A model generated the notes under the pieces. The model had not been told where the DNA came from. It saw only the letters and a list, made by a program, of their open reading frames with translations, and made no database searches. From contig NZ_JBEDNQ010000006.1 of the NCBI RefSeq assembly GCF_040105385.1, forward strand, positions 1 through 64,000: a stretch of 64,000 nucleotides of DNA, in the 5' to 3' direction. The stretch comes from Pseudonocardia nematodicida (GTDB taxonomy: Bacteria > Actinomycetota > Actinomycetes > Mycobacteriales > Pseudonocardiaceae). This document shows positions 28,321-36,582 of this stretch, in pieces (positions within the stretch are counted from its first letter, which is position 1; each line of letters begins with the position of its first letter). A program made the position numbers and the translations under genes.

Positions 28321-28509
28321 TCAGGGTGGGGGACGCTCGCGCCCGGAGCGCTGCTCGGGCGGGACCGGGGGCCGGCGCTCCGGGCCGGCGGGCGGATCGG
28401 GCACCTGGCGGTCCCGTATCCGCACCACCCGGCCGATCACGAGGGCGACGACGATCCCCAGGATGATCCACACCGCCACCGCGACGAGGATCCACAGGGC
28501 CGTCGACAT
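28321..28509 (-). CDS. Small single-span membrane protein (hypothetical)
   Basis: This 62-residue frame starts MSTALWILVAVAVWIILGIV, a strong N-terminal transmembrane helix. It continues with a basic, Pro-rich cytoplasmic-type tail ending ERPPP. GGAGGACCGC immediately precedes the ATG at 28509, a good ribosome binding site, which supports the call. It lies between an XPB helicase and a PspC gene. The family is not recognised; similar short proteins accompany PspC genes in many actinobacteria. Confidence 0.65.
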   Translation of the reverse strand: MSTALWILVAVAVWIILGIVVALVIGRVVRIRDRQVPDPPAGPERRPPVPPEQRSGRERPPP

Positions 28510-28625
28510 GCGGTCCTCCTGCCCCTCGCGCGGTGTCCTCCGGCACCAGTGTGCCCCGCAAGGGAAGACCACCGGACGGTCACGCCCGGATCGGGTGATC
28601 ACCCGTGCGGCGGCACCCTCCGGAG

Positions 28626-30287
28626 TCAGCCGGCGTCGGGCAGGGCCGGCCCGAGCAGGTCGTCGGCGTCGACGATCCGGTAGGCGTAGCCCTGCTCGGC
28701 GAGGAAGCGCTGGCGGTGCGCGGCGTAGTCGGTGTCGACGGTGTCCCGGGAGACGACCGAGTAGAAGTGCGCCTGCCGCCCGTCCGCCTTCGGCCGCAGC
28801 AGCCGCCCGAGCCGCTGCGCCTCCTCCTGGCGGGACCCGAAGGTGCCGCTGACCTGCACCGCGATCGTCGCCTCCGGAAGGTCGACGGAGAAGTTCGCGA
28901 CCTTCGAGACGACCAGCCGGTCGATCTCGCCTGTGCGGAACGCCTCGAACAGCCGCTCCCGCTCCTTGTTGCGGGTCGAGCCCTGCACGATCGGCACGTC
29001 GAGCTTCTCGCCGAGCGCCTCGAGCTGTTCCAGGTAGGCGCCGATGACCAGCGTCTGCTCGCCCTTGTGCCGGTCCAGGATGGCCTGCACGACGTTCAGC
29101 TTGGTGTTCGCCGTGGACGCCGTCCGGTAGCGCTCCTCGGAGTCGGCGGTGGCGTACGACATCCGCTCGGCCTCGGTCAGGGTGACCCGGACCTCGACGC
29201 ACTCGGCCGGGGCGATCCAGCCCTGGGCCTCGATGTCACGCCACGGGGCGTCGTAGCGCTTCGGCCCGATCAGCGAGAACACGTCGCCCTCGCGGCCGTC
29301 CTCGCGCACGAGGGTGGCGGTCAGGCCGAGCCGGCGCCGGGACTGCAGGTCCGCGGTCATCCGGAACACCGGGGCGGGCAGCAGGTGCACCTCGTCGTAG
29401 ACGACCAGGCCCCAGTCCCGGGAGTCGAACAGCTCCAGGTGCTTGTACTCGCCCTTGGTCCGGCGGGTGACGACCTGGTAGGTCGCGATCGTGACCGGGC
29501 GGATCTCCTTGCGCTCGCCGGAGTACTCGCCGATCTCCTCCTCGGTCAGCGAGGTCCGCGCGATCAGCTCCCGCTTCCACTGGTGCGCCGACACGGTGTT
29601 GGTGACCAGGATCAGCGTGGTGGCCCCGGCCTTCGCCATCGCGGCCGCACCGACCAGGGTCTTCCCGGCGCCGCACGGCAGCACGACGACGCCGGAGCCG
29701 CCCTCCCAGAACCCGTCGACGGCCTGCTGCTGGTAGTCGCGCAGCGTCCAGCCGTCCTGGCGCAGGTCGATCTGGTGCGCCTCGCCGTCGACGTAGCCGG
29801 CCAGGTCCTCGGCCGGCCAGCCGACCTTCAGCAGGGCCTGCTTGAGCCGGCCCCGTTCCGACGGATGGACGATCACGGTGTCGTCGTCGATCCGGGTGCC
29901 GAGCATCGGTGAGATCTTCTTCTGCCGGAGGATCTCCTCCAGCACCGCGCGGTCCAGCGCGGTGAGCACCAGGCCGTGCGCGGGGTGGTTCGACAGCTGC
30001 AGCCGCCCGTAGCGGCCCATCGTGTCGACGACGTCGACCAGCAGCGGCTGCGGGACCGGGTAGCGGGCCCAGCGGACCAGCGCGTCGACGACCTGTTCGG
30101 CGTCGTGCCCCGCGGCGCGCGCGTTCCAGAGCGCCAGCGGGGTCACCCGGTAGGTGTGGACGTGCTCGGGTGCGCGCTCGAGCTCGGCGAACGGCGCGAT
30201 GGCCGCGCGGGCCTGTTCCGCGTCGCGGTGGCCGACCTCCAGCAGCAGGGTCTTGTCGGACTGCACGATCAGGGGACCGTCGGTCAC
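28626..30287 (-). CDS. XPB/Ercc3-type DNA helicase
   Basis: This 553-residue SF2 helicase resembles bacterial XPB (M. tuberculosis Rv0861c, ercc3), a 3'-5' DNA translocase. Motifs include Walker A LPCGAGKT (203-210), DEVH (298-301), GLTATLVREDGR with the RED motif at 328-330 that marks XPB, and motif VI QRLGRLLRPK. An N-terminal damage-recognition-like region fills residues 1-175. In mycobacteria its neighbour is Rv0862c. Here the homologue of that gene is at 36.6-38.9 kb, separated by a conservon. A role in DNA repair is inferred from homologues. Confidence 0.95.
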   Translation of the reverse strand: MTDGPLIVQSDKTLLLEVGHRDAEQARAAIAPFAELERAPEHVHTYRVTPLALWNARAAGHDAEQVVDALVRWARYPVPQPLLVDVVDTMGRYGRLQLSNHPAHGLVLTALDRAVLEEILRQKKISPMLGTRIDDDTVIVHPSERGRLKQALLKVGWPAEDLAGYVDGEAHQIDLRQDGWTLRDYQQQAVDGFWEGGSGVVVLPCGAGKTLVGAAAMAKAGATTLILVTNTVSAHQWKRELIARTSLTEEEIGEYSGERKEIRPVTIATYQVVTRRTKGEYKHLELFDSRDWGLVVYDEVHLLPAPVFRMTADLQSRRRLGLTATLVREDGREGDVFSLIGPKRYDAPWRDIEAQGWIAPAECVEVRVTLTEAERMSYATADSEERYRTASTANTKLNVVQAILDRHKGEQTLVIGAYLEQLEALGEKLDVPIVQGSTRNKERERLFEAFRTGEIDRLVVSKVANFSVDLPEATIAVQVSGTFGSRQEEAQRLGRLLRPKADGRQAHFYSVVSRDTVDTDYAAHRQRFLAEQGYAYRIVDADDLLGPALPDAG

Positions 30288-30729
30288 GGAACGAATCCCT
30301 TCGACGTAGTGAGCCGGGTAGGCGCGGGTTCGCCGGGCGACCAGCCGAGACGAGCGGTCGCGGTGGGTGACGTCACGTGATCGGGTGATGACGGCCGTTA
30401 CGCCACTCGGGATCCGGCCGTTCCGGGGGCTAGACTCCGGAGCCGTCCGTCACGCACAGACGAGACCCGGACCGATCATATCCGCTCGGCACCCCCGGGA
30501 CGTGGCACCCGCCGCCCCGTGTCGCAGCGGACGGTGGTCGGGACGGTCGCGTCGTGACCCCGAAAGGCGCACCGGACCACCTGATGCTCCCCCTCGACCC
30601 GAGCACCGCCACTCGGCAGGCACGCCCGGGAGCCACCGTGCCGACCGCCGTGCTGACCGCGCCGACAGCGCCGACGACCCCGCACGCGCTGCCCGCCCCC
30701 GGACCGGAGACCGACAGGGAGACCTCGCC
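30288..30729. promoter_or_regulatory. 442-base divergent region between XPB gene and conservon
   Basis: It holds the promoters for the XPB gene and for cvnA. Near 30352-30390 there is a cluster of palindromic bases (GGGTGACGTCACGTGATC). GGCTAGACTCC at about 30428 resembles a -10 element for cvnA, which would give a leader of about 290 bases. A reading frame is open through the region in phase with cvnA, but its composition is unlike a protein start and no ribosome binding site precedes it. Confidence 0.4.
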
Positions 30730-33700
30730 GTGACCACCGTGACCAGCACGGAACGCCCGAGAACCATGTCGGAGCGCCTCGACCCACGGAACTGGAGCCT
30801 GGTCGCCAAGCTGGCGGTCGTCGGCCTGGTCCCGACGGTGCTGGCACTGTCCATCGGTGCTCTCCGGGTCGTCGACCAGGCCAGCGTGGCGGAGGAGCTG
30901 GGGCGCGGTAACAGCCTCGTCGACGTGCACCGCCAGGTCGAGGCCCTCACCGGGGCGCTGCAGGCCGAGCGGAACGCCGCCGTGGTGTTCGTCGCGGACA
31001 ACCGGCTCGGTGACCGCGCGCGCATCGACGAGACGCAGGCGGCCACGGACCAGGCGATCCAGGCCACCACCGCCCAGCTCGACGTCGCCGAGGAGCAGGC
31101 GCCCGCGCTGGCGACCGCCCGCCGCCAGGCCGAGACGACCCTGGGCCAGCTGCCGGTGATCCGCTCGCAGGTCGCCGGGGGACCCACCCCGGTCGTCGAC
31201 ATCACCGACCGCTACACCTCGGTGGTCCAGCGCACGCTCGCGCTCGACCGGGCCGTCGTCGGCCGGCTGCAGACCGCCGACACCGCCAGCACGACGACCG
31301 CGCTGGCGGCCGGGCTGAACGCCCGCGAGGCCCTGGAGCTGGAGCGCACCGTCATCAACGGGGCGATCGCGGCCGGCCAGCTCGACGGGGCCCAGCGCAC
31401 CCAGGTGACCGGCGCCGAGGCCGCCTTCCAGACCGCGGCCGGCGACTTCCAGGCCTCCGCGGCCGCGGACCCGGTCGGGTTCGAGACGGTCATCGCCGGG
31501 CCGACGCTCGACCAGCGGAACACACTGCGCGACAACGTCGTCGGCTCGCCCGAGGGCGGACCGGTCCTGGTCGACCCGGCCGCCTGGAACGGGGCCGTCG
31601 ACCGCTCGGTGGAGACCACCACGCAGGCGATCGGCGAGGCGGAGCAGTCGCTGGTCGCCAGCCGCTCCGCGGCGGCCGAGCAGGCGGGCAACACGGCGGG
31701 GCTCAACTCCGTACTGCTGATGCTGACCCTGCTGCTGACGGCCGCGATCATCTGGCTGCTCGGATCGCAGATGGTCCGTTCGCTGCGCCTGCTGCGCAGC
31801 TCGGCGCTCGACGTCGCCGAGCACCGGCTCCCGGAGGCGGTGCAGAGCATGCGCTCCGGTCAGACGCCGAACGCGCTCGTCGAGCCGGTCCCGCTGGACA
31901 GCCGCGACGAGATCGGCCAGGTGGCGCGGGCCTTCGACGCGGTGCACGGGCAGGCGGTCCGGCTCGCAGCCGACCAGGCCGCGCTGCAGCAGAACGTCAA
32001 CGCCATGTTCGTCAACCTCTCCCGGCGGTCGCAGGCGCTCGTCGAGCGGCAGCTGCAGCTGATCGAGCAGCTGGAGAGCAACGAGCAGGACCCGGACCAG
32101 CTGTCCAGCCTGTTCCAGCTCGACCACCTCGCGACCCGTATGCGACGCAACAGCGAGAACCTGCTGGTCCTCGCGGGCACCGACCTCGCCAAGCGGAACG
32201 TGGCCCCGGTCCAGGTGGTCGACGTCCTGCGCGCCGCGGTCTCCGAGGTCGAGCAGTACCAGCGGGTGGTCGTCCAGACGCCACCGAACGCCACGGTCGC
32301 CGGCCGGGCCGCGAACGACCTCGTGCACCTGCTCGCCGAGCTGCTCGACAACGCGACGAACTTCTCCCCGCCGGACTCGCAGGTCGTCATGAGCACGACC
32401 CGCACGGCCGACGAGTCGCTGCTGATCGAGATCTCCGACCGCGGCGTCGGGATGATGGACTCCGAACTGGTGGACGCCAACCAGCGGCTGTCCGGCCCGT
32501 CCGAGGTCGATGTCTCGGCGTCGCGCCGGATGGGGCTGTTCGTGGTCGGCCGGCTGGCCTCGCGGCACCGGGTCGGGGTCCGCCTGGCCTCCGGCGCCGT
32601 CGGCGGCGGTTCCGGTGGGCTGAGTGCCTCGGTGACCGTCCCGCCGTCGCTGGTGCCCTCGGCGCAGCAGCACCAGGAGCCGCGTCCCGGCGGCCCGGGC
32701 CCCGACCAGTTCCCGGCCCCGGCCGCGCTGCCCGAGCCGCCCGCTCCGGTCCCGGCCCCGTCCGCCGCGGCCCCGGGCCCGGCGTCCGATGCCGGGGCCC
32801 CCGCCCGGACCGCGGTGAACGGCTCCGGCCGCTCGCTCCCGTCGCTGGTCGCCGGGTCCGACGGACCGGTGACCCCGACCTTCGAGACCGGCCGTGCCAC
32901 CCACACCGGCAGCCGCAACGGTGCGTCCGCGGCCCTGCCGACCCGCACCCCGGGCTCGTCGCTGCGCCGGAACCCGGGATCGGGTGAGGGGCAGCAGAGC
33001 TCGCCGAACGGGTCCGCCCCGGGCTCGCTGCAGGCGTTCGCGCCGGCGCAGGGCCCCGACGGCGACACCCACGAGGAGCGCAGCCCGGCCGACGTGTTCA
33101 CCCCGTCCGGCGAGCAGCCGGCCACCGGGGACGGCGACACCGCCCCGGCCGGCGACAGCCTCCCGCCCCGGAACGGGAACGGCATCCCGTCCGGGCGTGG
33201 CCCCGGTGACGACGGCGGGCCGGCGGGCTCCGACGAGGAGCCCCCGACCGGTTCCGCCGCCGACGACGACGCGTCCTCCGGTACCGAGACGTCCGGACGG
33301 GCGATCGGCGCCGCCGGTGCGGGCCTGCTCGGCGCCACCGGGATCGCCGGCGCCGCGGCCGCGGCGCGCCCGGCGGACCGGGACATGGACGACACCCTGG
33401 TCATGGACGCGGCGATCGGTGACGGTCCGCCGGCGGACGCCGGCACCGCACCGGCGGTGCAGACCCCCGAGGACTCCGCGACCGGCTCGGCCACGGCAGA
33501 CGCCTTCGGGTCCGGCGCGGACCGGACGGAGGCCGAGGCCCTCTCCGGCTCCACGACGGCCGTCGGCACCGGCACCGCGCCGGAGGACTCCGCCGACGGG
33601 CCGGCCCCCGACGCGACGGACGCCGCCACCGCGGAGGCCGGGGACGCCGCCGCTCCGGTCGCCACGACCGGTGTGGAGGCCCCGACCGGCGCGGACCCGG

Positions 33701-34842
33701 GCGAGACGACGGGTTCCGGGACTCCGGAGAACGGCCCGTCCGCCGGCGCGGGGACCGACCCGGATCGGGCCGCCGCCCGGGCCACGGACGGCACGGACCG
33801 GCCCGGCGCCGCCGACGCTCCGGGCCACCCGGACAGCGCGACCGACACCGACACCGGTGAGGGCGAGGACGACGGTGCCGGGTACGACCCCGGTGCCGAC
33901 CCGCGGACGGCGGCCCTGCCGCTCGTCCGGCCGTCCGGCCGCGAGCCGATGGGCGGCCCTCCCGGGGGCCGCAACGGCGCCCGGCCCAGCCCCTCGCCGC
34001 GCCCGGTGATGCCGGGCGGCCGAGCGTCCCTCGCGCCCGGCCGGCGTGGTCCCGGGCCCGCGCCCGGACCGCACGGTCCCGCGCGCCAGGGTCCCGGACC
34101 GCAGAGCCCGGCCCCGGCCGGCTCGCCGGCCGGGGAGACGAACGGGGCCCCGCCGCCGCTGCCGAAGCGCCGCACGCCGGTGCGCGACGCGGTAGGAGCC
34201 GGACCGGCGCCCGCCGGTCCCCAGGAGGAGCTGTTCGCGCCCAAGGTCCCCGTCGAGGGTGACCGCGGGCAGCTCCGCCGCCCCGGTGCGGTCGAGTCGG
34301 CCCGGGTGCAGAACAGCTTCGAGATGGGCCAGACCACGCCGATCTTCGACGACATCGCGTCGGCCTGGTTCCGCTCGAACCGTTCCGTCCCGGTCCGCTG
34401 GCAGGACGGCTCCCCCGAGGGCGGCGGCGCGGCGCCGGCACCCGAGGCGCCCCCGTCGGACGAGGCCCCGGCCTCCGACGACACCGGTGAGCCGGGCTTC
34501 ACCTCCCCCGCCGACGAGGCGTGGCGGCAGGCCCGCGAGGTGACCGACGACGGCGTCGAGACCGTCCACCCGGACGAGACGACCTCGGCCGGACTGCCCA
34601 AGCGGCGCCCGCGCGCGCGGCTGCTCCCGGGCAGTGCGGCAGGATCCACCGTGCTGAGCTCCCCGCCACCCGAGGCGCGGAACGCCGAGAGCGTCCGCGG
34701 TCGTCTGGCCAGCTACCAGCAGGGCGTGCGGCAGGGCCGGGAGAGCGCCTCCGGCCTGGCGCACGGCAACCGCAGTGCGGACGGCACCCCCGAGCCGTCC
34801 GGTGACCGATCGAACCCGTCCGACCCCGAGGAGCACCAGTGA
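30730..34842 (+). CDS. cvnA: CvnA-type sensor histidine kinase with NIT domain and long disordered tail
   Basis: This 1370-residue kinase has a first membrane helix (about 24-46) and an extracellular nitrate/nitrite-sensor-like (NIT) domain (about 60-315). A second helix (about 325-345), a HAMP linker and a dimerisation region (NVNAMFVNLSRRSQALVERQ) follow. The HATPase domain (about 533-650) includes ELLDNATNFSPPDSQ and ISDRGVGM. No canonical phosphoacceptor His box is evident, as is usual for CvnA. The last 700 residues are Pro/Ala/Gly/Asp-rich and disordered. The GTG at 30730 follows GGGAG. It is the first gene of a four-gene conservon that signals through a small GTPase. Confidence 0.92.
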   Translation: MTTVTSTERPRTMSERLDPRNWSLVAKLAVVGLVPTVLALSIGALRVVDQASVAEELGRGNSLVDVHRQVEALTGALQAERNAAVVFVADNRLGDRARIDETQAATDQAIQATTAQLDVAEEQAPALATARRQAETTLGQLPVIRSQVAGGPTPVVDITDRYTSVVQRTLALDRAVVGRLQTADTASTTTALAAGLNAREALELERTVINGAIAAGQLDGAQRTQVTGAEAAFQTAAGDFQASAAADPVGFETVIAGPTLDQRNTLRDNVVGSPEGGPVLVDPAAWNGAVDRSVETTTQAIGEAEQSLVASRSAAAEQAGNTAGLNSVLLMLTLLLTAAIIWLLGSQMVRSLRLLRSSALDVAEHRLPEAVQSMRSGQTPNALVEPVPLDSRDEIGQVARAFDAVHGQAVRLAADQAALQQNVNAMFVNLSRRSQALVERQLQLIEQLESNEQDPDQLSSLFQLDHLATRMRRNSENLLVLAGTDLAKRNVAPVQVVDVLRAAVSEVEQYQRVVVQTPPNATVAGRAANDLVHLLAELLDNATNFSPPDSQVVMSTTRTADESLLIEISDRGVGMMDSELVDANQRLSGPSEVDVSASRRMGLFVVGRLASRHRVGVRLASGAVGGGSGGLSASVTVPPSLVPSAQQHQEPRPGGPGPDQFPAPAALPEPPAPVPAPSAAAPGPASDAGAPARTAVNGSGRSLPSLVAGSDGPVTPTFETGRATHTGSRNGASAALPTRTPGSSLRRNPGSGEGQQSSPNGSAPGSLQAFAPAQGPDGDTHEERSPADVFTPSGEQPATGDGDTAPAGDSLPPRNGNGIPSGRGPGDDGGPAGSDEEPPTGSAADDDASSGTETSGRAIGAAGAGLLGATGIAGAAAAARPADRDMDDTLVMDAAIGDGPPADAGTAPAVQTPEDSATGSATADAFGSGADRTEAEALSGSTTAVGTGTAPEDSADGPAPDATDAATAEAGDAAAPVATTGVEAPTGADPGETTGSGTPENGPSAGAGTDPDRAAARATDGTDRPGAADAPGHPDSATDTDTGEGEDDGAGYDPGADPRTAALPLVRPSGREPMGGPPGGRNGARPSPSPRPVMPGGRASLAPGRRGPGPAPGPHGPARQGPGPQSPAPAGSPAGETNGAPPPLPKRRTPVRDAVGAGPAPAGPQEELFAPKVPVEGDRGQLRRPGAVESARVQNSFEMGQTTPIFDDIASAWFRSNRSVPVRWQDGSPEGGGAAPAPEAPPSDEAPASDDTGEPGFTSPADEAWRQAREVTDDGVETVHPDETTSAGLPKRRPRARLLPGSAAGSTVLSSPPPEARNAESVRGRLASYQQGVRQGRESASGLAHGNRSADGTPEPSGDRSNPSDPEEHQ

Positions 34843-35267
34843 GGGCACCGCAGGCACAGCCCAGCCAGAGCCGTTTCGGCTGGCTGGTCACCAACTTCGC
34901 CGAGCGCGTCCCGGGCGTCGCGCACGCGATCGTGGTGTCGGCCGACGGGTTGCTGCTGACCGCATCGGACCGCCTCCCCCGGGACCGCGCCGACCAGCTG
35001 GCCGCCGTCGCGTCCGGCCTGGTCAGCCTGACCCAGGGCGCGGCCCGCTGCTTCGACGCCGGCGGCGTGGTCCAGACCGTGGTGGAGATGGACCGCGGGA
35101 TCGTGCTGCTGATGTCGATCAGCGACGGTTCCTGCCTCGCCGTGCTCGCCTCGCCGAGCTGCGACATCGGGCTGGTCGGCTACGAGATGACGCTGCTGGT
35201 CGACCGGGTCGGTCAGCTGCTCACCCCCGAGCTCCGTGCCGAGCTGCAGGGCTCGTTCGGGCCCTGA
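34839..35267 (+). CDS. cvnB: Roadblock/LC7-domain protein (CvnB)
   Basis: This 142-residue protein is a roadblock/LC7 fold, related to GTPase-regulating proteins such as MglB. Characteristic segments are FGWLVTNFAERVPGVAHAIV, SADGLLLTASDRLPRDRADQ and GYEMTLLVDRVGQLLTPELR. The GTG start lies inside the cvnA stop (GTGA). In Streptomyces conservons the CvnA-B-C-D proteins form a membrane complex likened to G-protein-coupled receptors. CvnB is expected to act on the CvnD GTPase. Confidence 0.93.
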   Translation: MRAPQAQPSQSRFGWLVTNFAERVPGVAHAIVVSADGLLLTASDRLPRDRADQLAAVASGLVSLTQGAARCFDAGGVVQTVVEMDRGIVLLMSISDGSCLAVLASPSCDIGLVGYEMTLLVDRVGQLLTPELRAELQGSFGP

Positions 35268-35324
35268 GAGGTTCGTTACCGTCATGTCCCCCATCGCAGG
35301 ATCGGCCAGGGTAGGTGAGATCCG

Positions 35325-35975
35325 ATGAACCAGGAGCCGGGTGAACAGGGACCCGACCCCACGTTCGCCGACGTCATGAACGGGTTCAGCCTGGACTCCC
35401 AGCGCAAACCCCGGAAGCGGCGGTGGGGGTTCGGCCGGTCCTCGGACGACGACACGCGTGGCGCGGACGATCGCCGGACACCCCCGCCGACGCCGGCGGA
35501 GATGACCGGACCGATCACCGGATCGGCGGCCTACGGGCTGCCGCCCACCGCGTCCGAGATGGAGGCGACGGCGCGTCCCGACGTGCCGCAGCCGCCTCCC
35601 GCGGCAGCGGCGCCGCCCCCTCCGGCCACGGGCGGGGCGTCGTTCGTCCGCCCGTACGCGTGGACGCGCGGCCGGACCAAGTCGGGCTACGAGCTGGCGA
35701 TCGAGACCCTGGTCTCGATCAGCAGCCGGGCCCGCAGCCAGCTGGAACGGCTGCCGATGGAGCACCGCGCCGTCGCCGACCTGCTGCACGACCAGACCCG
35801 GTCGGTGGCGGAGGTCGCGGCGCTGCTCTCGCTCCCCCTGGGCGTGGCCCGGGTGCTGCTCGGGGACATGGCCTCGGGTGGCACGGTGACCGTTCACCAG
35901 ACCGCGAGCACACCCGGCGACCTGCCGGACCTCGCGCTGATGGAAAGGGTGTTGAGTGGACTCCGTCGGCTCTAG
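35325..35975 (+). CDS. cvnC: DUF742 protein (CvnC)
   Basis: This 216-residue protein ends in a DUF742 domain: SFVRPYAWTRGRTKSGYELA, then RAVADLLHDQTRSVAEVAAL and LLGDMASGGTVTVHQ. The C-terminal part resembles a winged helix. An unusually long polar and Pro-rich N-terminal region of about 105 residues precedes the domain. It follows cvnB by 57 bases and overlaps cvnD by 20 bases, in the canonical conservon order. Confidence 0.93.
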   Translation: MNQEPGEQGPDPTFADVMNGFSLDSQRKPRKRRWGFGRSSDDDTRGADDRRTPPPTPAEMTGPITGSAAYGLPPTASEMEATARPDVPQPPPAAAAPPPPATGGASFVRPYAWTRGRTKSGYELAIETLVSISSRARSQLERLPMEHRAVADLLHDQTRSVAEVAALLSLPLGVARVLLGDMASGGTVTVHQTASTPGDLPDLALMERVLSGLRRL

Positions 35976-36576
35976 GCCACAGCCGCACCAGGCCCCGGCC
36001 GGCCAGGCGCGTGCCGCGACGATGTCGGCCAAGATCGTGGTGGCCGGCGGGTTCGGCGTCGGGAAGACCACGTTCGTCGGGTCGGTCTCGGAGATCATGC
36101 CGCTGACCACCGAGGCGGTGATGACCGAGGCGAGCGCGTCGCACGACGACCTGTCCGCGACGCCGAACAAGCGCTCGACGACCGTCGCGATGGACTTCGG
36201 CCGGGTCTCCCTGGACTCCGACCTGGTGCTGTACCTGTTCGGCACGCCCGGCCAGCAACGCTTCTGGTTCATGTGGGACGACCTGGTCCGCGGCGCCATC
36301 GGCGCCGTCGTGCTGGTCGACACCCGCCGGCTGGCCGACTCGTTCGCCGCGATCGACTTCTTCGAGGACCGCAACCTGCCCTACGTGGTCGGGGTCAACG
36401 CCTTCGACGGCGACCTCCAGCACGGCCTGGAGGACATCCGGGAGGCCATGTCGATCGACACGGGAGTGCCGATGGTCGTCTGCGACGCGCGGCAGCGGGT
36501 GTCCACCAAGGAGACGCTGATCGCGCTGGTGCAACACGCCATGCACCAGCGGATGGCGGCTGGCGCACCGCGATAG
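35956..36576 (+). CDS. cvnD: Conservon small GTPase (CvnD)
   Basis: This 206-residue Ras-like GTPase has P-loop GFGVGKTT (32-39), a switch I region KRSTTVAMDFG, and DxxG-equivalent FGTPGQQRF. The base-recognition motif appears as GVNAFDG rather than NKxD. GTG 35956 lies in the end of cvnC, while an internal ATG at codon 23 is an alternative start. It completes the conservon. Its stop is only 6 bases from the convergent helicase-associated gene. Confidence 0.93.
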   Translation: MDSVGSRPQPHQAPAGQARAATMSAKIVVAGGFGVGKTTFVGSVSEIMPLTTEAVMTEASASHDDLSATPNKRSTTVAMDFGRVSLDSDLVLYLFGTPGQQRFWFMWDDLVRGAIGAVVLVDTRRLADSFAAIDFFEDRNLPYVVGVNAFDGDLQHGLEDIREAMSIDTGVPMVVCDARQRVSTKETLIALVQHAMHQRMAAGAPR

Positions 36577-36582
36577 GTCCCG

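Noticed and set aside
30430..34857. A 1475-residue minus-strand open frame opposite cvnA
   Set aside because: It is the antisense shadow of a GC-rich gene with long low-complexity coding; no domain or start signal.
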